A DNA stretch of 64,000 nucleotides from Vreelandella titanicae BH1 (GCF_000336575.1 NZ_AOPO01000010.1:108236-172235); one strand, 5' to 3'. Counted from the stretch's first letter, positions 8,313 to 17,262 are shown. The notes: generated from the sequence alone by a model not told the origin. Made by a program: numbers and translations.

Positions 8313-9779
8313 TTAATCGCCTGGGCCACACTCCATACAGTGCTCAGTAATGGCAGGCCCTTGTTGGAGATTTGCCTGTAAATCGCGCAACCCTGACCTT
8401 AAACCCTCTTCAAGTACCGGATGGTAAAAGGGCATAGCGAGCATCTGGCTGACGGTTAGCTTTTGCTCCAGTGCCCAGGCAAGCAAATGGGCTATGTGCT
8501 CAACCTGGGGCCCGAATAGCTCCGCGCCTAAAAACTGTCCGCTGCCGTGCTCCGCATATAGCTCGAAATAACCTTTATGTTCCCCCATGACCAGTGCACG
8601 GCCTTGATCAGCAAAGGAAACTCCGCCTTCAGCTATGCAGCCGCAGCCGCCATAACGAGTGTCTAACGTAGCGCGACTCTCACCCACAATTGCCATCTGG
8701 GGTTCGGTAAATACAATCGCCAGGGGGACGTTACGCTGACCCACTTGCACATCATCCAAATGAGCGGCATTTCGTCCTGCGATTTTGCCTTCTGTGATGG
8801 CTTCGTGCAGTAGCGGTACCGACTGATTTGCATCACCTGCGATAAAAATATGGCTTGGTGTGTTTTGTGTACTTAGGCATTGCAAAGTAAAGCGATTAAA
8901 TTCAGGTACGCCGTGTTTATTCAGCTTGAGTCCGGCCTGCTCGATGGCTAGCTGATCCACGTTGGGCCGACGCCCTGTTGCGGCCAGGACATACTCGAAT
9001 GTTTCGGTGAGTTTTTGCCCCCGGTCACGTTCGAAAAACGTAATGGCAACGGCGTTATCGGTATGTTCAATCTTGTCGAGATTGGCATCAGGATCCAGAT
9101 ACAGCTCGCGATTGAATGTCTCGTCCGCCAGTTGCCGGAGTTTTTCAGATTGAAAAGGCCCAATCGCACCCCCCACGCCAAACGTACGAGTTCTCACACC
9201 TAATCGGCTAAGCGCTTGACCAAGCTCCATGCCAATAACGCCAGGACCGATCACAGCGACTGATGCAGGCAACGTTTCCCAGTTGAACACGTCATCATTA
9301 ATGATTAACCGATCGCCAGCGCCTTCCAGCAGCTTTGGCCATGTGGGCCGCGAACCCGTGGCAATGATGATGGCCTCGGCGGTAAGCCGGGTATGCTCAT
9401 CTATGACCAATGTATGTGGATCAATAAAACGCGCGTGGCCACTCAGCAGGTTGGATTCAGGAATCGTTTTCATCGATTTCAGTACATTACTGACGAAGCG
9501 ATCGCGCTCATGTTTGACTCTTGCCATAACAGCTTCGCCATCGATCACTACCTGATTGGCAGTGACACCAAACATCTCCGCTTTGCGCGCATTGTGTGCT
9601 GCATTGGCAGCGGCGATGAGTAGCTTAGAGGGCATGCAACCCACTCGGGCGCAGGTCGTGCCATAGGTTCCTGCTTCTATTAGTACTACCTCGTCGGTAT
9701 GCTTGCGTGCAGCGTGCCACGCGCTAAGGCCAGCGCTACCTGCACCAATAATGGCTATCTTGGCGTGTCGCTGTTGCAT
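8313..9779 (-). CDS. Dihydrolipoamide dehydrogenase-like flavoprotein
   Basis: A 488-aa class I pyridine nucleotide-disulfide oxidoreductase. It has an N-terminal FAD motif (IGAGSAG, 11-17), the redox-active disulfide C43-ARVG-C48, an NAD(P)-binding VIGPGVIGMELG segment, a second FAD motif (IFIAGDAN), and a C-terminal YHPVLEE motif with the catalytic His-Glu pair. I chose ATG 9779 (AGGAGA upstream) over a start at 9851 that lies deep in the SulP gene. The gene overlaps the end of the SulP gene by 25 bp and ends the sulfur gene run. The C-terminus carries an extra HCMECG pair of cysteines. No E2 lipoyl enzyme is nearby, so its partner is probably a sulfur-relay protein; that is inference. Confidence 0.85.
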   Translation of the reverse strand: MQQRHAKIAIIGAGSAGLSAWHAARKHTDEVVLIEAGTYGTTCARVGCMPSKLLIAAANAAHNARKAEMFGVTANQVVIDGEAVMARVKHERDRFVSNVLKSMKTIPESNLLSGHARFIDPHTLVIDEHTRLTAEAIIIATGSRPTWPKLLEGAGDRLIINDDVFNWETLPASVAVIGPGVIGMELGQALSRLGVRTRTFGVGGAIGPFQSEKLRQLADETFNRELYLDPDANLDKIEHTDNAVAITFFERDRGQKLTETFEYVLAATGRRPNVDQLAIEQAGLKLNKHGVPEFNRFTLQCLSTQNTPSHIFIAGDANQSVPLLHEAITEGKIAGRNAAHLDDVQVGQRNVPLAIVFTEPQMAIVGESRATLDTRYGGCGCIAEGGVSFADQGRALVMGEHKGYFELYAEHGSGQFLGAELFGPQVEHIAHLLAWALEQKLTVSQMLAMPFYHPVLEEGLRSGLRDLQANLQQGPAITEHCMECGPGD

Positions 9780-11536
9780 GACGTTGTCTCCTCTCGTTGT
9801 GTTGGCAAGAGTGGTGAGTTGGCTTCGGCGGGATGGGCCAGTGCCTGCCAAGCATCAAAAGTCGTAAAAAACACCTGCCCGGTTAGCTCGCGACAGAAGT
9901 CAGTGTGTTGTAACCGATCCATCACTGGCCCTTTTACTTCCGCTAGGTGCAGCTTGGCACCTGAATCGTTTAGTCGCGCGTTGATCGCCTCTAGGCTTTC
10001 GAGCGCAGACGCATCAATCACGTTAACTGCTTGGCAAGTCAGCACAATATGCTTAAGCGAGGGTGAGCGGGCGGCCAAGGCCATGACGGTGTCTTCCAAA
10101 TAACGGGCATTGGCGAAGTATAGGCTTTCATCGATGCGCAGCATCGCAACGTTCTCATCGGTTTCGACCTGATGGCGCTTGACGTTACGAAAGTGCTCGG
10201 TGCCCGGCACGCGGCCAATCACCGCGCTGTGGGGCTGGCTGGTACGGTATAGATGCAGCCCAAGCGAGAGCACTACGCCGCTTATAATGCCTAGCTCCAC
10301 GCTGTGCAGCAGAGTGAGCAGTAGGGTGGCCACCATGGCCAAGCCATCGCTACGGGAGTATTGCCAAGTACGTTTCACCGCCGGTAGGTCAATCAGCGTG
10401 CCGACCGCCACAATAATGGTAGCTGCCAGGGTCGCTGTGGGTAAGAATGCCAGTAGGTCGGTTAGCAGTAGTGTGGAAAGCATAATGCCCAGCGCCGTGA
10501 ATGCTCCGGCCAGCGGTGTTGCCGCGCCTGCTTCAAAGTTGACTACCGAGCGGGAAAAACCGCCAGACACCGGCGAGCCGCCGCTGATACCAGCGCCCAG
10601 ATTAGCCATGCCTAGTGCCATTAACTCTTGATTAGGATCTATACGCTGGCGGCGCTTGGCAGCCAGTGTTTGCGCCACCGATACCGATTCCACAAAGCCC
10701 ACCAGGCTAATCAGCAGTGCTGCGGGTAATAGGCTAAGCCACAGCGATTGATCCAGGTTGGGCAGTGCAAGGGCAGGTAGACCGCTGGGTACCGCACCAA
10801 CTAGTGCTACTCCACGCTGCTCTAGGTTTAGCCCCCAGGCCAGAAATGTGGTGACAATCACCGCCGAGATCGGAGCGGCTTTCACGATGAGCCCGGCAAT
10901 GCTGGCAGAAACGCCGATAGCCGTCAGCCACGTATTTAACCGCTTGCGGCACATTAGCAGAAAGCTCCACACTCCTAGTCCGATCAGCAGTGTCGTTATA
11001 TTGACCTGCTGCCACTGGCTCAGTAGCGCCCCTATAAGGTCAATGACGTTATGGCCAGATGCTTCTACGCCGAGTATATGTCTAAGCTGGCTAATCGCAA
11101 TCAGTATGCCCGAAGCCGTTATAAATCCCGAAATTACCGGATGGCTCAAGAAATTAACTAAAAAACCCAGCCGCAGCACACCCATGGCGATCAATATCAG
11201 ACCTGAAAGCGCCGCCAACACCAACGCTGCCCCAATGTATTCCGGGCTGCCAGGGGAAGCAAAATTACTCAGCGCCGAAGCGGTCATTAGTGCCGCTACG
11301 GCGACAGGCCCCACCGCTAAGCTAGCGCTGGTACCAAAAATGGCATACAGAACCAGTGGCAGCATGCTGGCATAGAGGCCCATTTCCGGCGGTAGCCCCG
11401 CCAAAAGAGCGTAGGCCAGCGCCTGCGGCACCAGCATTAGCGTAACAATTATCGCAGCCAGAGCATCCCGAGAGAGTAGCTTCCGGTTATAGCTGCGTAG
11501 CCAGCCGAACAGTGGCACCCAACGCTCAATGCTCAT
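9755..11536 (-). CDS. SulP family anion transporter with STAS domain
   Basis: A 593-aa membrane protein with the SulP transport domain (about residues 15-410, including LVPQALAYA and ASLAVGPVAV) and a C-terminal cytoplasmic STAS domain (about 440-560, with the VIDASALESL phosphorylation-type motif). SulP proteins move sulfate, bicarbonate or other anions. In this setting, between Blh/DUF442 and a flavoprotein, sulfate or another sulfur oxyanion is the likely cargo. Length and domain order are normal for the family. Confidence 0.9.
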   Translation of the reverse strand: MSIERWVPLFGWLRSYNRKLLSRDALAAIIVTLMLVPQALAYALLAGLPPEMGLYASMLPLVLYAIFGTSASLAVGPVAVAALMTASALSNFASPGSPEYIGAALVLAALSGLILIAMGVLRLGFLVNFLSHPVISGFITASGILIAISQLRHILGVEASGHNVIDLIGALLSQWQQVNITTLLIGLGVWSFLLMCRKRLNTWLTAIGVSASIAGLIVKAAPISAVIVTTFLAWGLNLEQRGVALVGAVPSGLPALALPNLDQSLWLSLLPAALLISLVGFVESVSVAQTLAAKRRQRIDPNQELMALGMANLGAGISGGSPVSGGFSRSVVNFEAGAATPLAGAFTALGIMLSTLLLTDLLAFLPTATLAATIIVAVGTLIDLPAVKRTWQYSRSDGLAMVATLLLTLLHSVELGIISGVVLSLGLHLYRTSQPHSAVIGRVPGTEHFRNVKRHQVETDENVAMLRIDESLYFANARYLEDTVMALAARSPSLKHIVLTCQAVNVIDASALESLEAINARLNDSGAKLHLAEVKGPVMDRLQHTDFCRELTGQVFFTTFDAWQALAHPAEANSPLLPTQREETTSCNSDTPR

Positions 11537-11589
11537 GTGACGTACTCGCCTGCTGATATGGCGTAATCACGACTAATGTCGTCGCACTG

Positions 11590-12018
11590 TTAGGTTTGTT
11601 GATCTTCGAGCCCTTGTCGGTGCTCTTCCAAATCGAAGCCTGCTGCTTTTGCAGCGTCAAATAGTTCAGCCAGGTCGCACTGCTCCGTTTGACGCTTAGC
11701 GTAGGCCCATAGATGGGTAGCCCGCTTACCGGTGCGGCAGAAAGCCAAAATAGGCCGGGGAAGTTGCTGTAACGCCTCAGCAAAGGCGGCAATATCCGCT
11801 TGGCTATAGTCACCGGGTGTGACAGGAATGTGCACCCACTGAAGGCCAATGTCTGCTGCTTTTCGACGGTAGGCGTCTTCACCCGTAAACTCAGCGCTTT
11901 CTCCAGGCTTGCAGTTACAAATAACCGTCTTGAAGCCTTTTGCTTTTACTTGCTCAAGCTCTTCTACCGTTAGCGCCGAGGTAATCTCGACATCGGTCTC
12001 TAAAGGCTGCGTTTGCAT
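11590..12018 (-). CDS. DUF442 / TIGR01244 phosphatase-like sulfur protein
   Basis: A 142-aa protein of the family that forms the N-terminal domain of some Blh (beta-lactamase-like hydrolase) proteins. It carries a Cys-x5-Arg-type loop, FCRTGKRATHLW, as in dual-specificity phosphatases and rhodaneses. A potential start at 12024 lies only 1 nt after the AAGGAG; the ATG at 12018 has normal spacing and is preferred. It sits directly downstream of blh, so sulfurtransferase or thiol chemistry is more likely than protein dephosphorylation. That choice is an inference from context. Confidence 0.82.
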   Translation of the reverse strand: MQTQPLETDVEITSALTVEELEQVKAKGFKTVICNCKPGESAEFTGEDAYRRKAADIGLQWVHIPVTPGDYSQADIAAFAEALQQLPRPILAFCRTGKRATHLWAYAKRQTEQCDLAELFDAAKAAGFDLEEHRQGLEDQQT

Positions 12019-12063
12019 GGTCATGCTCCTTCTATCGTAGAGGTTCTGAAAATTAGTGGCTTA

Positions 12064-12972
12064 TTAATCCCAAGCGGCGCCTTCAAGGGCATCCAGAGGA
12101 ATTTTTAGGTAGCGCTTACCATTAGCTTCAGGCTCCGGCAGTCTTCCACCACGCGTGTTGACCTGTAGGGCGTGCAAAATCAGTTTGGGCATGGGCAATT
12201 CACTATCGCGCTTGTGGCGTAGAGAGAGGTAACCCGTTTCACTCATGTTGACTAAGTGTGGGTTATGTTTACGCTGCTCAGCGACCGTGCTTTCCCACTG
12301 GGGCTCGCGGTCATCGGGCATATAGTCGTGCCCGGTAAACAGCCGGGTGTTAGCGGGCAGCGATAGAATCTGTTGAATGGAGTGCCACAGTTCTTTGGCA
12401 TCTCCACCGGGGAAATCCGCCCGAGCGGTACCAAAGTCTGGCTGGAATAGAGTGTCGTGCACGAAGGCCGTATCGCCAATCACATAGGTAATCGAGGCCA
12501 GCGTATGGCCGGGCGAGTAAAGTACGCGAGCATTAAGTTCACCGATGTTAAAGGTGGCGCCTTCACTAAACAGTGTATCCCACTGGCTGCCATCGGTAGG
12601 CATTTCTGGCCAGTGATAGATCTCCTTCCAAAGTGTCTGCACTTTGGTGACATGCTGCCCAATAGCCGTGGGAGCACCTGTTTTTTCTTTCAAATAGTGT
12701 GCTGCAGAGAAGTGGTCGGCGTGTGGGTGGGTATCGAGAATCCACACCACCGACAGCCCCTCTTTTTCGATATAGGTCAGCAGTTCATCGGCGCAGTGGG
12801 TCGCGGTTGCGCCGGACTTTTCGTCAAAATCCAATACGGGGTCGATAATCGCACACTGCTTGGTAGCGGGGTCGCTCACCACGTACTGGATGCTAAAGGT
12901 ACGTGGGTCAAAAAAACCGGCGACATCGGGCTTGCCTGTTCCAGTGTGCTTTGAAAGCTTAAAGGTATTCAT
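12064..12972 (-). CDS. blh: Blh-type persulfide dioxygenase (metallo-beta-lactamase fold)
   Basis: A 302-aa metallo-beta-lactamase-fold protein. The metal motif is H82-P-H84-A-D86-H87, with later SPGHT, HDTLF and FTGHDY motifs, close to the ETHE1/Blh persulfide dioxygenases that oxidise glutathione persulfide to sulfite. ATG 12972 follows a strong AGGAGG; an upstream in-frame start at 13023 lies inside the peroxiredoxin gene. It is the second gene of the run peroxiredoxin - blh - DUF442 - SulP - flavoprotein. No BigR/SqrR-type sensor is visible in the window. Confidence 0.88.
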   Translation of the reverse strand: MNTFKLSKHTGTGKPDVAGFFDPRTFSIQYVVSDPATKQCAIIDPVLDFDEKSGATATHCADELLTYIEKEGLSVVWILDTHPHADHFSAAHYLKEKTGAPTAIGQHVTKVQTLWKEIYHWPEMPTDGSQWDTLFSEGATFNIGELNARVLYSPGHTLASITYVIGDTAFVHDTLFQPDFGTARADFPGGDAKELWHSIQQILSLPANTRLFTGHDYMPDDREPQWESTVAEQRKHNPHLVNMSETGYLSLRHKRDSELPMPKLILHALQVNTRGGRLPEPEANGKRYLKIPLDALEGAAWD

Positions 12973-13016
12973 GCGTAGTCCTCCTAAGAATTGAGGGATA
13001 TCAGGGTGAGGAGCTT

Positions 13017-13670
13017 TCAGCATTCAAGTGTCTTTTTGCAGAAGTACCAGTCGGTGTATTCATAGCCTTCTGATTGACGGGCTTCCGCATCTTGCGAGGT
13101 GTGGGGCGGTGGAACGATGACTGGCTGGCCGGGCAACCAAGCTTCTGGTGTCGCCACCCCATGCTCATCGCTTGTTTGTAAGGACTTAACCAGGCGAAGC
13201 ACTTCTTCCACCGAGCGGCCGTTGGTCATCGGGTAGTACAACATGGCACGCAGTACACCCTCTGGGTCAATCACAAAAGTAGCGCGAACCGCAGCGGTGT
13301 CGCTGGCACCTGGCTGAATCATTCCGTAGGCATTTGCCACTTTCATGTTGAGATCAGCAATAATCGGGAAGGTAATTTCAACCCCGAAGTTATCTTTAAT
13401 GCTGCGTGTCCAGGCGATGTGTGAGTGGATGCTATCGATGGAAAGGCCCAGCAACTCCGTGTTGACCTCTTTGAACTGTTCTTCGTAATTCGCAAATGCC
13501 GAAAATTCCGTGGTGCATACAGGGGTAAAGTCCGACGGGTGGGCGAATAAAACCAGCCATTTACCTAAATAGTCAGTGAGCGACTTTTCACCATGAGTGG
13601 TTTTCGCGGTAAAAGCCGGTGCTGGACGGTTAATTTGTGGCATTACTGGTTGGGAAGTTTCGTTGTACAT
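13017..13670 (-). CDS. Prx6-type peroxiredoxin
   Basis: A 217-aa cytosolic thiol peroxidase of the 1-Cys/Prx6 group. The peroxidatic Cys sits in the motif FTPVCTTE (near residue 52). The long C-terminal extension and a Cys in DWYFCKK are typical of this group. AGGAG precedes the ATG. It is the first gene of the sulfur gene run and may detoxify peroxides or persulfides made during sulfane oxidation. The 5' region is AT-rich. Confidence 0.9.
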   Translation of the reverse strand: MYNETSQPVMPQINRPAPAFTAKTTHGEKSLTDYLGKWLVLFAHPSDFTPVCTTEFSAFANYEEQFKEVNTELLGLSIDSIHSHIAWTRSIKDNFGVEITFPIIADLNMKVANAYGMIQPGASDTAAVRATFVIDPEGVLRAMLYYPMTNGRSVEEVLRLVKSLQTSDEHGVATPEAWLPGQPVIVPPPHTSQDAEARQSEGYEYTDWYFCKKTLEC

Positions 13671-13838
13671 GTCGAGCTCCTGAGAAGTGAGTTTTTATTT
13701 CAGGAATAAGAATAGATTATTTTGTTATTAATAGGTAATAGTACAGCATTATGGCGGTGATAGGGTGAGTGGTACTCATATTTACGTTAATCGCCGCTGA
13801 GAAAGTGAGTCGCGCCGATTGTCGAAGTCAGCTTGGGG

Positions 13839-14159
13839 GTACTTGCACGGCTGAACCGCATTTACCGCTGAACCATTCCTGGGCCGTGGTGGATCGTTGA
13901 CTTAATGATCCGCTGGATCTGATCCGCCTGATAAGGGCGCTACTAGCTTGATAAACGCTTTGGTATGGATTTTACGATTATCTTCCTACCCCTAGGTGGC
14001 GAAATTTAGTATTGCGCGGAGTCTCTCGCGAGGGATATCTAAAGGCAGCCTGAGGCAAAACGCTGACTCAACGAGGACCTAGCCGAACAGGAAGCGGATA
14101 GGCGTCGGCATGGCGGGGATAAATCATCAGACGTTAACAGAGGCCATATCTGCCAGTGA
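13839..14159 (+). pseudogene. Possible decayed membrane-protein ORF
   Basis: One plus-strand frame reads like protein interrupted by many stops: segments such as PGPWWIVDLMIRWI, LDKRFGMDFTIIFLPLGG and LNEDLAEQEADRRR follow in order. The first stops fall where TGG codons would be plausible. The pattern (aromatic membrane segment, second membrane segment, charged tail) suggests a dead small membrane-protein gene. I do not recognise the family. The flanks 13671-13838 and 14160-14283 show nothing else. Confidence 0.35.
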
Positions 14160-14283
14160 CTTAGCAACAAGTAGGGCGAGCCTCATTGGGCGTGAGGGTG
14201 ATTTTTTGGTTTTTTTAACAGCAGCTAAATTTCAACTGTTTATATAGATGAACCAGGCTTAGGTGTAAGGCTTTCCTGCTTCA

Positions 14284-14569
14284 TTAAGGGAGGTCAGTCA
14301 GCGCTTCAGGATGTTTTTCAGCTACTTGTAGCAGTGTACGTATATTTCCAGTAGGCACACAGTGGTTCTCAGCCGCGAAGCCTACTGGGGCTTACGTCCA
14401 GCGCTTAGCAAATTCTCCTTGAGAGAGCCCCATGCGATGGCGAATTTCTGCGGCCTTGAGTACTTCTACTTGTGTCTCTCGAGCTGGTTTGCCTTGCTTC
14501 ATTTGGCCGTATGGATGCCAGCAGCGTATTGCCAAGCTCTTCACCGGTCATAAAGTCATCACTCTGCAC
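14284..14569 (-). pseudogene. Broken HigA/NadS-type XRE antitoxin gene
   Basis: Three frames of the minus strand join into one recognisable antitoxin. The first part reads DDFMTGEELGNTLLASI. After a +1 shift near 14520 it reads KPARETQVEVLKAAEIRH and MGLSQGEFAKR. After further lesions it ends PTGNIRTLLQVAEKHPEAL and a stop at 14284. The helix-turn-helix between them is destroyed by indels and an in-frame stop. Intact relatives are about 95-105 aa and pair with a RelE/HigB-type toxin. No toxin is visible on either side, so the module is dead. The ribosome-site context of the start is uncertain. Confidence 0.7.
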
Positions 14570-14972
14570 CTTCAATCTCCTCCTCATTAATCTGTTTTAG
14601 GTCGACAGGGGTGAGAATAGATATTTTGGGAGGCGATTGAGCGCTCCTGAACAGTTGAGCGCGTCACCTCTGCTGACGTGAGTAACAGCACGTTATGTGC
14701 CTTTTATGCCATTGAGTCACGTTGCACCAAACGAATAAACATTAAATTATCAGTTGGTTAGATTAAGTAGCAGCATAGCCTCGGTGTGTTGAAAACCGGC
14801 ATAGGTTAATAGACTATTCAGGATTCGGATCCCTGTTGGTAGGTTATATCCATAAATCATCTCCATTTTCGTGAGCAGACCTTGCGTAGTATCCTTACGG
14901 CGCTGGTGCTGCTTCGTTGGGTAGAGCAGCGAGGGGCATATCAAAACGACAAAATTCACAACAGAGTAAAGT

Positions 14973-15983
14973 ATGGTAAGTCGCCACAAGGTTACTATCA
15001 CCGACATCGCCGAACATGTGGGCATGACCAATATGACGGTGTCGCGTGCCTTGAATAATCCTGACAAGGTGAAAGTAGCGACTCGGGAGAAGATCCTAGC
15101 CGCTGCGAAGGAGTTGGGGTATGTCCCTAATGCTTTCGCTAGCCATCTTCGGAGTCGTAAGAACCGGCTGATTGGCCTAGTCACAGCAAGCGTGGATAAT
15201 CCCTTTTATAGCGAGGTGATCAAGGCAGTTTCTCGTGCGGCCGAGGAGCGTGACTACACCATCATTCTGATTGATACAGATGGCTCGCCACAGCGCGAGG
15301 AAGTGGCGATCGAAACCCTGCTCAGCTATCAGGTAGCCGGCATCATCCTTTCGCCCGTCTCAGACGCTGCCGCCTATCACCCCGCTTACCTTGATCGCTT
15401 GCGTGCTACCCGCTTACCAGTGGTTATGCTGGATCGTACCTTGAACGTATCCGACTTCAGCCGTGTGGTACTGGACAACCATCTTGCCGGGAGTCTGCTT
15501 GGTGAACTGCTTGTGAAGAAGGACATCCGCCGGGTGCTTGCGTTGACGGGGCCGCGTGACTCGCGGATCACCCAAGACCGGCTGATCGGCCTGAAGACAG
15601 CCTTTGACGTGGCGGGCGTCTCCTTAGTGGTGGAGCAGCGCCCCGGAGACTACACCTTGCAACCGGCCTATCGCGATATGGCCGATTACCTACGTCAGGG
15701 AAAACTCCCCGAAGCCGTGTTTGGGTTCAATCAGCTGATTACTTTGGGCGCCATGCGTGCCCTGCATGATGCACGTGTGTCTCGGGACGATGTGATGGTA
15801 TTGGGGGTCGACCGTTTGCCTTATGCTGATATCTTCGAGGTGTCAGTGCCTTGTGCTGCGCATGACACCTACCGGTTAGGGCACGAGGCATTTCACATAC
15901 TCTTTGAACAGATTGAGGATCCCATGGCCGCCAGCCGTGAGGTCGTGATCTCCGCCACACTTATATCCTCCGGCGGTAACTGA
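14973..15983 (+). CDS. LacI family transcriptional regulator of the pentitol island
   Basis: A 336-aa regulator with an N-terminal LacI helix-turn-helix (TITDIAEHVGMTNMTVSRAL, about 8-27), the hinge region (AFASHLRSRKN) and a periplasmic-binding-protein-like sensor domain. It is convergent with the transaldolase gene and lies at the end of the pentitol operon. It probably binds the palindrome TGTTGACGTCAACA found at both promoters of the island, with a sugar or sugar phosphate as inducer. No copy of that operator was seen before this gene. The ribosome site is weak. Confidence 0.87.
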   Translation: MVSRHKVTITDIAEHVGMTNMTVSRALNNPDKVKVATREKILAAAKELGYVPNAFASHLRSRKNRLIGLVTASVDNPFYSEVIKAVSRAAEERDYTIILIDTDGSPQREEVAIETLLSYQVAGIILSPVSDAAAYHPAYLDRLRATRLPVVMLDRTLNVSDFSRVVLDNHLAGSLLGELLVKKDIRRVLALTGPRDSRITQDRLIGLKTAFDVAGVSLVVEQRPGDYTLQPAYRDMADYLRQGKLPEAVFGFNQLITLGAMRALHDARVSRDDVMVLGVDRLPYADIFEVSVPCAAHDTYRLGHEAFHILFEQIEDPMAASREVVISATLISSGGN

Positions 15984-16011
15984 CTAGTCATCAGCTTTCG
16001 TCTTGCATCAT

Positions 16012-16068
16012 ACCCTCGGAGAGCACGAAGCGGTCGCGGTTGGCCCATAGCGGGTTGGCCGGACTTGG
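16012..16068 (-). pseudogene. Transketolase gene fragment
   Basis: About 19 codons on the minus strand read PSPANPLWANRDRFVLSEG. This matches the conserved N-terminal transketolase segment (E. coli TktA: NPQNPSWADRDRFVLSNG). The fragment has no start and loses the reading frame at once on both sides. It lies just downstream of the transaldolase gene on the same strand, so a tal-tkt pair once ended this operon. The rest has been deleted up to the lacI-type gene. Confidence 0.65.
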
Positions 16069-16114
16069 CGTAAGGATTCCCAATCGGCGGCTAGTTGCAG
16101 TTCAGGTTACGAGC

Positions 16115-17068
16115 TTAGAGAGTCGCCAAACGGTCGGCGATCAGTTCCTCCAGGCGTTCCTGATCATCGGCGAAGCGCCGTATCCCCTCGGCCAGTTTGT
16201 CATTGGCCATGGCATCCTTGTTGTGATCCCAACGGAAGGCGGACTCTGAGAGTGGGGTAGGACGAGGGCCACCGTTGCGTGTCATTAACACCTTGGGCTC
16301 CACCGCGCCCGTTGCGGTAGCGAGTTCCTCAAGCAGCGTAGGTGAGATGGTTAGTCGGGGGCAGCCGGCGAGCGCCAGCACCTGGTCGACAGTGCGAAAG
16401 CTCGCGCCCATCACCACGGTGTCGAAGCCGCCTTGGCTGACCCGTTCGCAGACGCCGCGCACGAATTGCACTCCAGGGTCGTTCTCGGGGGGGAAATCCT
16501 GGCCAGTCTCCTTTTTGTACCAGTCAGTGACACGGCCGACGAACGGTGAGACGAGGAAAACGCCAGCATCGAAACAAGCTTTGGCCTGGGCGTCGCTGAA
16601 CAGCAGCGTCAGATTGCAGTTGATGCCCTCTTTCTCCAGCACCTCGGCGGCGCAGATGCCTTCCCAGGTTGATGCCAGCTTGATCAGCACTCGATCCTTG
16701 GACACGCCGCGTTGCTCGTAGAGCTCGATCAGCTCATGGGCCTTGCGTATGCTGGCCTGGGTGTCGAAGGACAACTTGGCGGCTACCTCGGTGGAAACAC
16801 GGCCAGGCACCAGCTTGGCGATCTCGCTGCCCATGGCCACAGCAAGGCGATCTACGGCATGCGCTTCTCGCCGGCCGTTGTCCGTGGACTTGACCGCCGC
16901 GAGTTCCTGATCGATCAGTGCCTGGTAGCCCGGCAGATCGAAAGCCTTGAGGATTAGCGAGGGATTGGTAGTGGCATCATGGGGTTGATAGCGTTTGATG
17001 GCGTCAAGGTCGCCGGTGTCTGCGACCACCATGGAGTGCTGACGAAGGGCGTCGAGTCGTTGGGTCAT
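16115..17068 (-). CDS. tal: Transaldolase
   Basis: A 317-aa cytosolic class I enzyme of the non-oxidative pentose phosphate pathway, moving a dihydroxyacetone unit between sugar phosphates. The Schiff-base Lys is K130 in VLIKLASTWEG; the N-terminal DATTNPSL and the GRVSTEV motif are also present. The length equals E. coli TalB. GAGGAAG precedes ATG 17068; an upstream start at 17110 has none. It follows the kinase remnant and precedes the transketolase fragment, so it feeds pentulose phosphate from the island into central metabolism. Confidence 0.95.
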   Translation of the reverse strand: MTQRLDALRQHSMVVADTGDLDAIKRYQPHDATTNPSLILKAFDLPGYQALIDQELAAVKSTDNGRREAHAVDRLAVAMGSEIAKLVPGRVSTEVAAKLSFDTQASIRKAHELIELYEQRGVSKDRVLIKLASTWEGICAAEVLEKEGINCNLTLLFSDAQAKACFDAGVFLVSPFVGRVTDWYKKETGQDFPPENDPGVQFVRGVCERVSQGGFDTVVMGASFRTVDQVLALAGCPRLTISPTLLEELATATGAVEPKVLMTRNGGPRPTPLSESAFRWDHNKDAMANDKLAEGIRRFADDQERLEELIADRLATL

Positions 17069-17097
17069 GAAGTATCTTCCTCGAAATAAGTGGTCGG

Positions 17098-17237
17098 TTA
17101 TGTAAGGCATAGGGATGGGTGTTCAGCCGTAATGGCCTGACAGTAACGGGCATAGGCCTGGTCATAGGCAGCGACGCGGTCGGGTTTGGGGTTCTCGTCA
17201 AGAGGCTCTGAGCACCACAATCCACACCGATATACAT
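17098..17237 (-). pseudogene. Xylulokinase (FGGY kinase) remnant with internal deletion
   Basis: The minus strand starts MYIGVDCGAQS at 17237, the N-terminus of xylulokinase-type FGGY kinases (ATP-binding loop). After a junction near 17193, in another frame, it reads DENPKPDRVAAYDQAYARYC with a stop at 17098, which fits the FGGY C-terminal end. An intact kinase is about 490 aa, so about 90% of the gene has been deleted. It sits between the L-xylulose-reductase-like gene and transaldolase, where a pentulose kinase is expected. Confidence 0.72.
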
Positions 17238-17262
17238 GTCAGGTTCCTTCTAACACAAGGGG

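Noticed and set aside
14362..14553. Plus-strand 63-aa frame
   Set aside because: It is the shadow of the decayed antitoxin on the other strand.
14750..15184. Minus-strand 144-aa frame at the start of the LacI gene
   Set aside because: It overlaps a well-supported LacI gene and has no family features.
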